Shown: one piece after another, positions 18,502 to 27,537 of the stretch
How positions within the stretch are numbered: the stretch's first letter is position 1
Layout of the letters: each line of letters begins with the position of its first letter
From: Clostridiales bacterium UBA1234
Lineage (GTDB): Bacteria > Bacillota > Clostridia > TANB77 > UBA1234
Assembly: GCA_002308995.1 (NCBI GenBank)
Contig: DBWQ01000012.1
Location: 1-57,082 of the forward strand
Length of the DNA: 57,082 nt
Reading direction: 5' to 3'
Program-made: the position numbers and the translations under genes
The notes under the pieces: model-generated
Database searches by the model: none
What the model was told of the DNA's origin: nothing
The model's input: the letters and a program-made list of their open reading frames with translations, nothing else

Positions 18502-19760
18502 TTGGAAGAAAAAAAGGTGCCACTAGCGTATCGTATGTGCCCTACTACCATCGATGAATACGTAGGGCAGGAGCATATCCTTCGGCAAAGATAAAATGCT
18601 TTACCGTTTAATTAAAGCAGACCGCATTTCTAGTATTATTTTGTATGGCCCACCAGGGTGTGGAAAAACCTCTCTTGCAAGAGTGATTGCTTCGACTACC
18701 AAAAATAAATTTGTGAAATTAAATGCGGTATCGGCCGGCGTTGCCGATATTAAACAAGTGGTAGAAGATGCTAAGAACCTATTACTAAATCCATCGGGAA
18801 GAGTGATTTTATTTATCGATGAAATTCATCGTTTCAATAAACTACAACAAGATGCCCTTTTGCCTTATGTAGAAAATGGAACGGTTATCTTAATTGGTGC
18901 TACTACTGAGAATCCATTTTTCTCTGTGAATAAGGCTTTAATCTCTCGTTCTACAGTATTTAAATTAGAACCACTCCAAAAAGAGCATATTATAGCAGTC
19001 ATTCATAACGCTTTAAAAGATACTGAAAAAGGGCTTGGCGGGTATGATTTAACCATTTCTGAAGAGGTAATCGAGTACTTGGCAGAGCTTTCCAATCGGA
19101 GATGTCAGGGTAGCCTTAAATGCTTTAGAACTTGCTGCTCTTACCACCGAAATGAATGCCAATGGCGATATCGAAATCACCAAAGATATTATGTCAGAGT
19201 GCATTCAAAAAAAGAAAGTAGGCTTTGATAAAAGTGGTGATAGTCACTATGATAACATCTCTGCTTTTATTAAATCGATGCGTGGTTCTGACCCCGATGC
19301 CGTTTTGTTTTATTTAGCAAGAGCATTGTATGCAGGGGAAGATCCTTTGTTTTTAGCAAGACGTATTGCTATTTGTGCTTCTGAGGATGTGGGAATGGCA
19401 AATTCCAATGCTTTAGTGGTAGCAAATGCAGCGATGCAGGCGATTCATCAAATTGGCATGCCAGAAGCACGCATCATTTTAGCACATGCAGCAACGTATG
19501 TGGCAAGGTCACCAAAATCGAATGCAGCGTATTTGGGCATTGATCAAGCACTACATGATGTGGAAACAATGGATACGGGTACGATTCCCATGCACATTCG
19601 TAATGCACCTGCCGATGGCATGAAGGATCTAGGCTATAGTGTTGGTTACAAATATCCACATGATTATCCAAATCATGAGGTAGAGCAACAGTACTTACCA
19701 GATAAAATGCTTGGAACGGTTTATTACAAGGCAGATGAAACCGAAGAAAAACTAAAATAA
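18502..19760 (+). CDS. rarA: Replication-associated recombination protein RarA, two +1 shifts
   Basis: 418 residues after two shifts, normal for this AAA+ ATPase (MgsA/WRNIP1 family), which acts at stalled forks. TTG 18502 is favoured because AGGAG lies nine bases upstream. The first frame gives PLAYRMCPTTIDEYVGQEHIL. After CGG 18583 the second gives GKDKMLYR, Walker A YGPPGCGKTSLA, Walker B ILFIDEIHRFNK, GATTENPFF and sensor regions. After CGG 19097 the third gives GDVRVALNALELA, where the glycine is nearly invariant (usual motif GDAR), and the C-terminal tetramerisation domain. Exactly two single-base corrections are needed, both at in-frame CGG. Confidence 0.93.
18583..18586 (+). other. 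CGG-C +1 shift site 3 (rarA, first)
   Basis: Zero-phase CTT-CGG-C; the corrected reading is CTT-GGC-AAA (Leu-Gly-Lys). Unshifted reading stops two codons later at TAA. Confidence 0.9.
19097..19100 (+). other. CGG-A +1 shift site 4 (rarA, second)
   Basis: In the frame set by site 3, AAT-CGG-A; the corrected reading is AAT-GGA-GAT (Asn-Gly-Asp), a conserved sensor-2 region motif. Confidence 0.92.
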
Positions 19761-19809
19761 AGCACAAAAATTGTGTAGTAATGACTATCGGTCGACATAA
19801 ACAAAACAA

Positions 19810-19852
19810 GTTGTTATTTCTATGATGATCCATAGAAATAGCAACTTTTTTT
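19810..19852 (+). terminator. Terminator after rarA
   Basis: A 15-bp near-perfect stem (GTTGTTATTTCTATG / CATAGAAATAGCAAC) with a six-base loop and T run. Confidence 0.92.
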
Positions 19853-19946
19853 ATCAAAAAAATTCTTTTCATCATGATTCTAAAAATAATGGGTATGTTA
19901 AATAGTGTCATGAAAAAAAGAATTGACAAGAAAGGAGAAGAAATAG

Positions 19947-20081
19947 ATGAAAAGTTTAGTAACCGGTATGCTAATTGGTGCTATGATTGGTGGCTTTGTA
20001 GGTACTTTAGCTAGCGATGAAATTTATGATTTTAGCAAAACAATGATGAAAAAAGGAAAAAAGATTATGAAAAAATTCTAA
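19947..20081 (+). CDS. Small membrane protein, 44 aa, YtxH-like
   Basis: A 44-residue ORF, MKSLVTGMLIGAMIGGF and onwards, with one Gly-rich membrane helix (residues 4-23) and a lysine-rich cytoplasmic tail. AAAGGAG lies about ten bases before the ATG. The GxxxG-rich helix plus basic tail resembles short YtxH-type envelope proteins, but assignment is by pattern only. Confidence 0.65.
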   Translation: MKSLVTGMLIGAMIGGFVGTLASDEIYDFSKTMMKKGKKIMKKF

Positions 20082-20126
20082 AGAGAATAGAAGATACTTC
20101 ATAGCAAAATCATCATGGAACAATAC

Positions 20127-20154
20127 TTGAACTTTTTAGTGACTATGATATAAT
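20127..20154 (+). promoter_or_regulatory. Promoter for the FAD oxidoreductase gene
   Basis: TTGAAC (20127-20132), 16 bases, TATAAT (20149-20154) with an extended-10 TG at 20146-20147. Confidence 0.7.
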
Positions 20155-20190
20155 TCTATTATAGTCAATAAGGGGAGGAGATTTGATTTC

Positions 20191-22176
20191 ATGAAAAATA
20201 CAATTATTATCGTTTTGCTATTAATTGCAATAGTGTTACTAGGTGGAAACATGTTTTTGATGTATCGAGATAAAACTATGCCAGTAGCTACCCAAACAGG
20301 AAATGAAGAGGGAAATTCTCAAGTAGCTGAGGCTCCAGAAACACAAGAAAATAGTGGAGAAGAGGGCGAAACCATACCAGAAACAGAAATCATAGATCCT
20401 ATTCAAATCATTGAAGAAACAAAACCAGAGATTATTGTGCAAGAAGAAGTTGAAATAGATGAAGATGATGAAGAACTTCCTGTAGACGGAGAGTATGATG
20501 TCATTGTCGTCGGCGCAGAGCCAGAAGGCATCATAGCAAGTATTTCAGCAGCAAGAAGTAATTTAAAAGTATTATTACTAGAAAAACGCGATGGCCCTGG
20601 AGGCTTAATGACATATGGAATGCTTAACACCATTGATATGAATCAAAACAAAGAAGGTGTGTTATTAAGCAAAGGTCTTTTCTCAGAATTCTATCAAAAT
20701 ATTGGCAATCGAGGCTCCTTTGATGTAGCAGAAGTAAAAACGGTATTTGAAAAAATGCTTGCCGATGAAGATAACATTGAAGTAATATACAACGTGAAGA
20801 ACTTTAAAGTGGGATCTGATGGAACCCAAGTAGAATATATTATTGCAGACGATAAAAAATATGTTGCAAGGACATATATTGATTGCACCCAAGATGCAGA
20901 TATTACAGTAGCAGCCGGTGGTCAGTATGTCATTGGCTGGGAAGATGTAAACGAAAAAGGCAGAAGCATGTCAGCTACTCTTGTGATTCATATGGGAAAC
21001 TTTGATTGGGATGCCGCTTGTAAGGCAATCGACGAAGCAAAAGTGCCAAACGAAGGTCATAGTAGTACCGGCATTTGGGCATTTAAAAACATTACTTCTC
21101 AATATATTCCTTCACAAAGTAATATGAGACTTAAAGGGTTAAATATTGGTAGACAAAAAGATGGAAGTGTTCTAATCAATTCTCTTCAAATTATTGATAG
21201 CGATACTTTAGATGAAAATGCCAAAGCAAAAGCATACGAAAAATGTGTTAAGGAAGCCAAAAATTTTTCAGAATTCTTAATTAAAAATGTACCTGGATTT
21301 AGTGAAGCCTACTTAATTGGTGTGGCACCAGAGTTATATGTAAGAGAAACAAGACATATTATTGGTGAAAATCGTTTAACCGTGAGGGATATGCTAGAGT
21401 CAAAATATTATAACAATAGCATAGGTATGGCATGCTATCCAATTGATATTCAAACCACCAGTATTTACGATTATGGTTATATCATTGGTGCACCAATGCA
21501 GTATTTCTTGCCGATGGGCGTTATCATTCCAAAAGGATATACCAATTTATTAACCGTTGGACGTAGTAGTTCTTATACCTCTATTGCTGCAGGCTCTGCA
21601 AGAGTTATCCCAACAGGAATGACACTTGCTGAGTCAGCTGGAATTATGGCATCTATTGCCAAAGAAAGAAACACCGATTTTCAAAAGATGCTTAAAGATT
21701 ATTCTATGATTAAAGATGTACAGATGAGAATGGGCCTTAGAGGCATGTATCTAGTAAAAGAATCTAAACCAGTCATTGATGTCAATGGTAGATATTATAA
21801 ATTTATCATCGACATGTGTGAAAAGGGAATCTTAAGTTTGGGATATAGTAATGTGTTTAATCCAGATGAAACTATGTCAGAAAGAGAATACATCGTCTTT
21901 TTACAAACATACCTAAAGAGAAGCTTTATTCCAGATGAATTTTGGAATGTGAGCCATATTAATTTATTAAGTGCAAGTGAAAATCCAATTACACCTAGCA
22001 GAGCCAAAGAAATCATGATTGATATTACGACTCATGATGTAAAAGATGCTGCTGTCAAAACGGAACTTGAAGATTACATTAATACGGTTATGCCAAATGG
22101 CAAGGAAGATATGTCTTTAGTAAGAATTTATGAAATTGCTACTATGCTAAGAGAACGTATCGAAAGAATGGATTAA
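20191..22176 (+). CDS. Exported membrane-anchored FAD-dependent oxidoreductase
   Basis: A 661-residue flavoprotein. One N-terminal helix (residues 3-25) and a Glu/Pro-rich linker (30-100) place the enzyme outside the cell. The Rossmann motif reads DVIVVGAEPEGIIAS (near 108-122), followed by LLLEKRDGPGGLMTYG, as in the FAD_oxidored (PF12831-type) family. YIDCTQDADITVAAGG and a late NLLTVGRSSSYTSIAAGSARVIPTGMTLAESAG complete the FAD site. The last 130 residues are helical and resemble a surface (SLH-like) module. The substrate is unknown. GGGGAGGAG lies ahead of the ATG. Flavoproteins outside the membrane often serve anaerobic respiration or redox stress. Confidence 0.85.
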   Translation: MKNTIIIVLLLIAIVLLGGNMFLMYRDKTMPVATQTGNEEGNSQVAEAPETQENSGEEGETIPETEIIDPIQIIEETKPEIIVQEEVEIDEDDEELPVDGEYDVIVVGAEPEGIIASISAARSNLKVLLLEKRDGPGGLMTYGMLNTIDMNQNKEGVLLSKGLFSEFYQNIGNRGSFDVAEVKTVFEKMLADEDNIEVIYNVKNFKVGSDGTQVEYIIADDKKYVARTYIDCTQDADITVAAGGQYVIGWEDVNEKGRSMSATLVIHMGNFDWDAACKAIDEAKVPNEGHSSTGIWAFKNITSQYIPSQSNMRLKGLNIGRQKDGSVLINSLQIIDSDTLDENAKAKAYEKCVKEAKNFSEFLIKNVPGFSEAYLIGVAPELYVRETRHIIGENRLTVRDMLESKYYNNSIGMACYPIDIQTTSIYDYGYIIGAPMQYFLPMGVIIPKGYTNLLTVGRSSSYTSIAAGSARVIPTGMTLAESAGIMASIAKERNTDFQKMLKDYSMIKDVQMRMGLRGMYLVKESKPVIDVNGRYYKFIIDMCEKGILSLGYSNVFNPDETMSEREYIVFLQTYLKRSFIPDEFWNVSHINLLSASENPITPSRAKEIMIDITTHDVKDAAVKTELEDYINTVMPNGKEDMSLVRIYEIATMLRERIERMD

Positions 22177-22252
22177 TAAAGTGGCAAATTTTGGCTGTCA
22201 TAGGAGAAGACATTATCTGTTATGAAGTATCAAAAAACGCTGGGAGGTTACT

Positions 22253-24307
22253 ATGAAAAATAATAAAGGAATTACCTTAGTTACCGTCATTATCATGATT
22301 ATTGTGATGGGAATCATCGCATCCATTTCGGTTATTACTAGTAGGGATGTATTAAAAAAATCAAAAGAACAAGCCAAACTACAAAGCAAGTCAGCGGTGG
22401 AAGCAGCTGTTTCAAAGTACTCTGCTCGTATGGCAACCAGTGGCTTTCTTTCTCCTGCCAATCAAGACTTCCCGGGAATTAACAATCCTTCATTTAAACA
22501 TACATATGAAGACGGCGAAGGAAACATCGTAGAAGAAGAAAAACATATTGGAGAAGACTGGTATTTATTACTCGAAGAACATCTAGAAGAAATAGGTGTT
22601 ACTTATGCCAAAGAAAACTATTTGGTGAATTACAAAGATAACGTAGTCATCCCACTTAGTAATGTAGGTAACGTATTTAACGAACTTGCCGTACACGGGT
22701 ATACAGATCCAGGAGAAGAAAACTATTATGCTGAGGGAAGCGCTGTATCGGGTGACATTCCATCGCTAGAAGGGACTACTAAAGAGTTTAAATGGTTTAT
22801 TTATAACAAAAAGCAATTAGAATTTTTAAGAGATTTTGTGAATAATGGTAATACATTAACGACGGCCCAAAGAACACTACTAGAGAGTGAGGGCTATAAT
22901 CCAGATGATGTTACCATGACCGAAGGCACCGTGGTGCAATTAATGGCTAATATCGATTTAGGTGCAAGACCTGGCACAGGAAGCACACCAGAAGAAAAGT
23001 GGGAAACTACAGCAAATGAAAATGTAAAATGGACACCAATAGGAACAGTGGAAAGACCTTTACTTGGAACCTTTGAAGGGAATCATCATACCATCAGTGG
23101 CGTTTATGTTAATATGAATGCAGATTACACCGGAATATTTGGAAATTCAAAGAGTATCAAAAATTTAACAATCAAGAATAGTTACATCAAAGGAAATGCG
23201 TACACAGGTGGAATTGTTGGATTAATGGATGATACCGAACATTTAGAAGTCGTCAACTGCCATAATATTAACACCACTGTAATAGGAAATGGTGATCGCG
23301 TAGGAGGTGTCGTGGGGTATTTCCATAGATATGGTGTGATTCGAGAATGCACGAATACCGGTAAGATATTAGGAGATGGAAAGGTTGTGGGAGGAATTGC
23401 AGGTTTTGTCTCTATTGGATCAGAAGTAAGTAATTGCGAAAATAATGGAGAAGTAGTAGGCAAAGGAGAAAGAGTAGGTGGAATTGCAGGATACATAAAT
23501 GAAAATACTATTCTAAAAGAGTCTACAAATACTGGTAACATTTTAGGAGAAGGAATGCATGTAGGAGGAATTGTAGGTGTTACCTATACTTCATCAGCAG
23601 TAAGTAACTGCCAAAATAACGGAGATGTAACAAGCAAAGGAGAAAGAGTAGGTGGAATTGCAGGATGCATAAATGAAAATGCTATTCTAAAAGAGTCTAC
23701 AAATACCGGTAAAGTGTCAGGAGATGGAAGGCTTGTAGGAGGAATTGTAGGCTTTGCCTATATTGGATCAGAAGTAAGTAATTGCGAAAATAATGGAGAA
23801 GTAGTAGGCAAAGGAGAAAGAGTAGGAGGAATTGTAGGGGAGCTAGACAATACAACTCAAAATAAGATAAGTAACTGTGCCAATACTGGAAAAGTAGTAG
23901 GAAAAGGAATTTATGTTGGTGGAATTGTTGGACTTATGGGGCAGAGAAGTAATATTTCCCAAGCAACTGTTGAAAACTCGTATAATAAAGGTGAAGTGGA
24001 AGGAGTTCAATATGTTGGTGGAATCGTAGGTCAATTAGCAGGTAGTTCAAGTAAAGCAACCGTTACGAATTGTTATAATAAAGGAAGAGTAACAGGAAGT
24101 TCCTATGTAGGTGCGATTATAGGAATCGAGTATCCAAAATCAATGACAATAAGTACGGGCAATACCTTAAATAAACTATTCTATCTAAATACCTTAGGAA
24201 TAAAAGCAATTAGCGATGAAGCAGACAGCACCACGAAAAAAGTTCAAAGTGTAAGTGAGGATATCAATTCTTATGAACAATTTATTACCTGGATAGCAAC
24301 CCAATAG
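22253..24307 (+). CDS. Prepilin-headed protein with GLUG repeats
   Basis: A 684-residue exported protein. MKNNKGITLVTVIIMIIVMG has the prepilin pattern: Lys-Gly, then a hydrophobic helix, but position +5 is not Glu. From about residue 300 to 625 it carries about ten GLUG-type repeats, each with VGGIVG or VGGIAG followed by NC.N.G.V..G. This fold is a right-handed beta-helix typical of adhesins. Two units of about 350 bases (near 23409 and 23760) are almost identical in DNA, so the array has recently expanded. It is the second prepilin-headed non-pilus protein in the window. GGGAGG precedes the ATG. Confidence 0.85.
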   Translation: MKNNKGITLVTVIIMIIVMGIIASISVITSRDVLKKSKEQAKLQSKSAVEAAVSKYSARMATSGFLSPANQDFPGINNPSFKHTYEDGEGNIVEEEKHIGEDWYLLLEEHLEEIGVTYAKENYLVNYKDNVVIPLSNVGNVFNELAVHGYTDPGEENYYAEGSAVSGDIPSLEGTTKEFKWFIYNKKQLEFLRDFVNNGNTLTTAQRTLLESEGYNPDDVTMTEGTVVQLMANIDLGARPGTGSTPEEKWETTANENVKWTPIGTVERPLLGTFEGNHHTISGVYVNMNADYTGIFGNSKSIKNLTIKNSYIKGNAYTGGIVGLMDDTEHLEVVNCHNINTTVIGNGDRVGGVVGYFHRYGVIRECTNTGKILGDGKVVGGIAGFVSIGSEVSNCENNGEVVGKGERVGGIAGYINENTILKESTNTGNILGEGMHVGGIVGVTYTSSAVSNCQNNGDVTSKGERVGGIAGCINENAILKESTNTGKVSGDGRLVGGIVGFAYIGSEVSNCENNGEVVGKGERVGGIVGELDNTTQNKISNCANTGKVVGKGIYVGGIVGLMGQRSNISQATVENSYNKGEVEGVQYVGGIVGQLAGSSSKATVTNCYNKGRVTGSSYVGAIIGIEYPKSMTISTGNTLNKLFYLNTLGIKAISDEADSTTKKVQSVSEDINSYEQFITWIATQ
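23409..23831 (+). repeat. Internal DNA duplication in the GLUG gene
   Basis: The stretch from TATTGGATCAGAAGTAAG to the GGAGAAAGAGTAGG segment recurs about 350 bases later with very few changes (about 23409-23480 versus 23759-23831). A half-period copy of the GGAGAAAGAGTAGGTGG unit lies near 23638. This is a recent in-frame tandem expansion, not CRISPR. Confidence 0.75.
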
Positions 24308-24473
24308 TAAAAAGATAAAAAAAGAAGTGGAGCAGCGTTTTGGCGTTCGCTCCCTTTTTTATAAAAAGGGAGCAAGCCAAGCAAAATAGGGCTCCCGCAA
24401 ATTGAGGCATAGCCGAAAATTTGTGGGATGGGACCCAGAAGCAATCAAGTGGTGATGCTTCTTTTTTTGACAC

Positions 24474-24506
24474 AAAAAAAGAAGCAAACCACAATGATTT
24501 GCTTCT
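24474..24506 (-). terminator. Terminator of tmRNA
   Basis: On the minus strand, GAAGCAAA / TTTGCTTC with a nine-base loop and seven Ts, immediately after the CCA end of ssrA. Confidence 0.9.
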
Positions 24507-24509
24507 GGG

Positions 24510-24864
24510 TGGTGGAGATGAGGGGAGTCGAACCCCTGTCCAAATACCCATCCTTAAGAACTTCTCCGAGTGCAGTTTATCTTTTAGATTTCCCAACCAT
24601 AAACATCGATAAACAGATTTTTATAATTGGTAACTCGAATGAATACCCACTATCGCACAAGTTTAGATAGCTTCGGTTCCACTTAAGATGACGCCTTATC
24701 CCATTTAAGTGGACAAAACGGGTAAGACGAAGCTGCGCTTAGGCAGCTAATGCAACTTTATTGTTGTTAATTATTTTTATTTCTCGTTTTTTAAGATGGC
24801 CGACGAGAATCCATCACTCGCTATTCTTAGCTCAAAGTATCTGTCGAAACCAAAGTGCATCCCC
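24510..24864 (-). ncRNA. ssrA: tmRNA (ssrA)
   Basis: A 355-base transfer-messenger RNA that rescues stalled ribosomes and tags the nascent chain. The minus-strand 5' end GGGGATG pairs with CATCTCC before the 3' ACCA, with the typical G-U at the third pair. A TTCGACTCCCC T-arm precedes the acceptor stem, and TTTGGTTTCGACAG follows the 5' stem. The coded tag ends NNNKVALAA followed by TAA (24739-24741). A host that shifts or pauses at CGG would depend on ribosome rescue. The exact resume codon is uncertain. Confidence 0.95.
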
Positions 24865-24923
24865 ATAAATACTTTTTGCTTTTTCCTTCTTATTCTGTCT
24901 TGAGAAAGTTCCAAGCATACTAC

Positions 24924-24952
24924 AGTATACCATATTTTGAGCCATTTGGCAA
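24924..24952 (-). promoter_or_regulatory. Promoter of tmRNA
   Basis: On the minus strand, TTGCCA, 17 bases, TATACT. The -10 lies about 60 bases before the mature 5' end, leaving a leader to be processed. Confidence 0.7.
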
Positions 24953-25072
24953 GATACTTTGCAGGGTAGCTATTGGGCAAATTCCACGATACGTGTTTCA
25001 TAAAAAATAATTGCTTTTATAATCAAAATCATATACAATAATAATGATAGTATTGTAACTAAATGGAGGGCT

Positions 25073-25642
25073 ATGATGAAACTTAAATATGATAATAACG
25101 TATTAGGATTCTTTACTCTTATCTTTTACGGGTATCTTGTGATGTCTGTTTTTGTTCTTGTGATGTTTGGCTTTTGCCTAGAAAAAGCAAGTGTTGAAGG
25201 TGAAAGTATACTTAGCATTGCTTTCGTTGGTCTATACACTATTATAACCTTAGGGACTCTTTGGGGATTGGTGCAGATGACAAGAAAGGGTGTTAAACAA
25301 ATTAAGGGAGAAGAAAAGAAGGTTGGAGAGAAAGTGCCTGCTAGGATTGTTGGCGTCAACGAGGGAAATGGTAGAAGAGGTCACAATCGTGGACGTTTGG
25401 AAATAACGTATCATAATGGGCAAGATTATTTTGAAGTAGGGATGATTGAAAAAAATGATGCCTTCGAATTATTAAAGCTACTACTAGATCCATTTCCTGT
25501 GCAACAAAATGTCTATGTTCCTATTGATTTGTTTATTAACAAAAATAAAATCTATGCGGATTTAGACAGTGTTGATTTCTCTAAGGTACCAGGGTATGAA
25601 GAGTGTAAAAAAATCATAGAGGCAAAGTATCAACATTCATAA
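25073..25642 (+). CDS. Hypothetical membrane protein, 189 aa
   Basis: Two N-terminal membrane helices (about residues 12-35 and 46-65) are followed by a basic segment and a cytoplasmic domain of about 110 residues that looks beta-rich (VPARIVGVNEGN, GRLEITYHNGQDYFEVG, NVYVPIDLFINKNKIYADLD). I do not recognise the family; the layout resembles DUF3592-type membrane proteins. Two ATG codons (25073, 25076) follow GGAGGG; either may be used. It lies divergent from tmRNA and 31 bases before the 3D-domain gene, so the two may be co-transcribed. Confidence 0.75.
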   Translation: MMKLKYDNNVLGFFTLIFYGYLVMSVFVLVMFGFCLEKASVEGESILSIAFVGLYTIITLGTLWGLVQMTRKGVKQIKGEEKKVGEKVPARIVGVNEGNGRRGHNRGRLEITYHNGQDYFEVGMIEKNDAFELLKLLLDPFPVQQNVYVPIDLFINKNKIYADLDSVDFSKVPGYEECKKIIEAKYQHS

Positions 25643-25673
25643 ATGTGAGAGTAGGATAGAGGAGGAATATAAT

Positions 25674-26423
25674 TTGGGAAGGGATCGTATATCTCAAATT
25701 AAAGCCGTTGTCAAATTTAGAAAAGATATTATTGAACATAAAAAAAGAAATAAAATATTATTAGCTGTTTTGGCATTAGTTCTTTGTGGTATGTGTTTTG
25801 CCTTTGTATATGCCAAAGATACGGTTAAAGAATACAATGAAAAAACAGAAGACTTACAAACCGACATGCAGAATTTAGAAATAGCCAAAAATGATATTGA
25901 AGAACAAAAAGATGAAATTGAAAAGCAAAAAGAAGAAATCAAGACGGAGCAAGAGCGTATTTTAACCGAGGCAGAACAGCTTGCTAAAAACAATCAAAGC
26001 TTAATTGAAGAAAATATGCGATTACAAGACTCTGTGAAAATGGCAGCATCTGTAGGGATTAAACCACAAAACTTTGGAGAAGCAGAATCAGCAGACACGG
26101 CTGTTGATTATAGTAAATTAACCTATATTGGTGAGTTTGAAGGAACGGCTTATACCCCGAGTCCAGATGAGTGTAGCAATAATTTAGGGCTAACCGCATC
26201 CGGCAAACCAATTGTACCAGGTGTTTCTATTGCTGTTGACACAAACTATTGGAAGTTAGGAACGGAGTTCTATATAGAAGGGCTAGGCTATGTGGTTGCA
26301 CATGATACAGGTGGAGCTGTTAAGGGAAAATATCGTTTTGATTATGCGGTATTTGACAAAAGCTTTGCAAGGCTTCTTGGCAGAAGAAAATGGAAAGTGT
26401 ATTTGGTAAATCCAGAAGAATAA
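25674..26423 (+). CDS. 3D-domain cell-wall protein with coiled coil
   Basis: A 249-residue exported protein. A basic head and one helix (about 26-46) anchor it. A long coiled coil of Glu, Lys and Gln heptads runs from about 50 to 125. The C-terminal 3D domain shows GTAYTPSPDECSNN, GLTASGKPIVPGVSIAVD, YIEGLGYVVAHDTGGAVKG and DYAVFD, with the three aspartates that name the domain. Related proteins (YuiC/Sps2/Rpf-like, MltA fold) act on peptidoglycan. TTG 25674 has GGAGG eight bases upstream. A terminator follows. Confidence 0.88.
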   Translation: MGRDRISQIKAVVKFRKDIIEHKKRNKILLAVLALVLCGMCFAFVYAKDTVKEYNEKTEDLQTDMQNLEIAKNDIEEQKDEIEKQKEEIKTEQERILTEAEQLAKNNQSLIEENMRLQDSVKMAASVGIKPQNFGEAESADTAVDYSKLTYIGEFEGTAYTPSPDECSNNLGLTASGKPIVPGVSIAVDTNYWKLGTEFYIEGLGYVVAHDTGGAVKGKYRFDYAVFDKSFARLLGRRKWKVYLVNPEE

Positions 26424-26426
26424 TAA

Positions 26427-26456
26427 AAGTGGCGACCTTAGGTCGCCATTTTTATT
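26427..26456 (+). terminator. Terminator after the 3D-domain gene
   Basis: TGGCGACC / GGTCGCCA with a three-base loop, then TTTTTATTT. Confidence 0.85.
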
Positions 26457-26493
26457 TAATGAAAAATACATAAATTTGTTTGCCGAAAAATTG

Positions 26494-26522
26494 TTGACAA
26501 GAACACATTTTTGTGATAGACT
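26494..26522 (+). promoter_or_regulatory. Promoter of lexA
   Basis: TTGACA (26494-26499), 17 bases, TAGACT (26517-26522). No good GAAC-N4-GTTC operator overlaps it. Confidence 0.75.
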
Positions 26523-26569
26523 ATGCGTATCATAAAGGAGAATGATATTACAAAGGAGAGATAATAAAT

Positions 26570-27202
26570 ATGAAGGATTCAACCAAAGCAACTGATAAAC
26601 AACAAAGAGTATTAGACTACGTTAAGGAGCAGATCAAAGAAAAAGGTTATGCTCCCTCTGTGAGAGAAATCTGTAAAGCTTTAGATTTAAAATCCACTTC
26701 TACTGTTCATGGCTACCTAGCACGTCTTAAAAAGAAGGGTCTTATCGCCAAAGATGATATGAAATCAAGAACTATTCAAATGATTGATGAAAATGGTAAC
26801 GTACAAAAGCCATTCTTCACTTCTAAAGAGATGGTTGATGTTCCAATTGTAGGTAAGGTTACGGCTGGTATGCCAATTCTAGCTGTTGAAAACATCGAGG
26901 ATTCTTTCCCACTACCATTAGAGTTTGCTGGTGCTTCCGAAACATTTATGCTAAAAGTAAAAGGCGAGAGCATGATTGATGCTGGCATTCTAGATGGTGA
27001 TTTGATTTTAGTCAAAAAACAATCTGAGGCACAAAATGGTGATATTGTAGTTGCTCTTATCGAAGATGAAGCTACTGTTAAAAAGTTTTATAAAGAAAAT
27101 GGTCATATTCGTTTGCAACCACAAAACCAATTTATGCAACCAATTATTGTGCCAACATGTTCTATTTTAGGAAAAGTTGTCGGCGTATTTAGAAGATTAT
27201 AG
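26570..27202 (+). CDS. lexA: SOS repressor LexA
   Basis: A 210-residue repressor-protease. The N-terminal winged helix has RVLDYVKEQIKEKGYAPSVR and STSTVHGYLARLKKKG. The cleavage site Ala-Gly lies in VTAGMPILA (near residue 103). The catalytic Ser is in KGESM (near 128) and the Lys in EATVKKF (near 165), both in the normal S24 spacing. AAGGAGAG precedes the ATG. It should control DNA-repair genes; ruvA here has a candidate operator. Confidence 0.96.
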   Translation: MKDSTKATDKQQRVLDYVKEQIKEKGYAPSVREICKALDLKSTSTVHGYLARLKKKGLIAKDDMKSRTIQMIDENGNVQKPFFTSKEMVDVPIVGKVTAGMPILAVENIEDSFPLPLEFAGASETFMLKVKGESMIDAGILDGDLILVKKQSEAQNGDIVVALIEDEATVKKFYKENGHIRLQPQNQFMQPIIVPTCSILGKVVGVFRRL

Positions 27203-27212
27203 AATAGAAACC

Positions 27213-27248
27213 AAAAAACACCTCATACTATAAGTAAGAGGTGTTTTT
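27213..27248 (+). terminator. Terminator after lexA, overlapping the next ribosome site
   Basis: AAAACACCTC / GAGGTGTTTT hairpin with a T run. The 3' arm contains AGAGGTG, the only ribosome-binding site for the small gene at 27252. Confidence 0.85.
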
Positions 27249-27251
27249 TTT

Positions 27252-27434
27252 ATGAAAAATCGAAAGAATCATTTAAATCCGATGATAAAAACAAATCATA
27301 AAGGATTAGTGGAGGATACGACAGAATATGGAGAATACATTGCAAGTTTTGATGCATGGATGACGCCAGAAGAACAAAAACGAAGAGCCAAGCACTTAGA
27401 AGATTTGGAAGAAGAATCTGACGAGGAAGAATAG
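27252..27434 (+). CDS. Hypothetical acidic protein, 60 aa
   Basis: A short soluble protein with a basic Asn/Lys N-terminus, a central EYGEYIASFDAWMTPEEQ segment and an acidic C-terminus (EDLEEESDEEE). The family is unknown to me. Its ATG follows directly after the T run of the lexA terminator and its ribosome site lies in the hairpin. Only transcripts that read through would be translated, and folding would hide the site. Confidence 0.55.
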   Translation: MKNRKNHLNPMIKTNHKGLVEDTTEYGEYIASFDAWMTPEEQKRRAKHLEDLEEESDEEE

Positions 27435-27460
27435 TTTTTTAGTTTCTTACGTTCAAAAAC

Positions 27461-27488
27461 TTGACATTTCCTCTTACTTGGGTAAAAT
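27461..27488 (+). promoter_or_regulatory. Promoter of ctsR-clpC
   Basis: TTGACA (27461-27466), 16 bases, TAAAAT (27483-27488). Confidence 0.75.
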
Positions 27489-27499
27489 GTACTTATAAA

Positions 27500-27516
27500 A
27501 GTCAAAGAAAGTCAAA
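27500..27516 (+). promoter_or_regulatory. CtsR operator
   Basis: AGTCAAA-GAA-AGTCAAA is a tandem heptad that matches the CtsR consensus (RGTCAAA-NAN-RGTCAAA). It starts 11 bases past the -10, over the transcription start, so CtsR would repress its own operon until heat stress. Confidence 0.93.
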
Positions 27517-27537
27517 GTAAATAGAGGGGTGATGAAT

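Noticed and set aside
23182..23831. CRISPR array in the 23 kb repeats
   Set aside because: The repeats are in-frame GLUG protein repeats with no uniform spacers and no cas genes nearby.
26494..26522. LexA operator at the lexA promoter
   Set aside because: GAACACATTTTT lacks the second half-site; two or more mismatches to GAAC-N4-GTTC.
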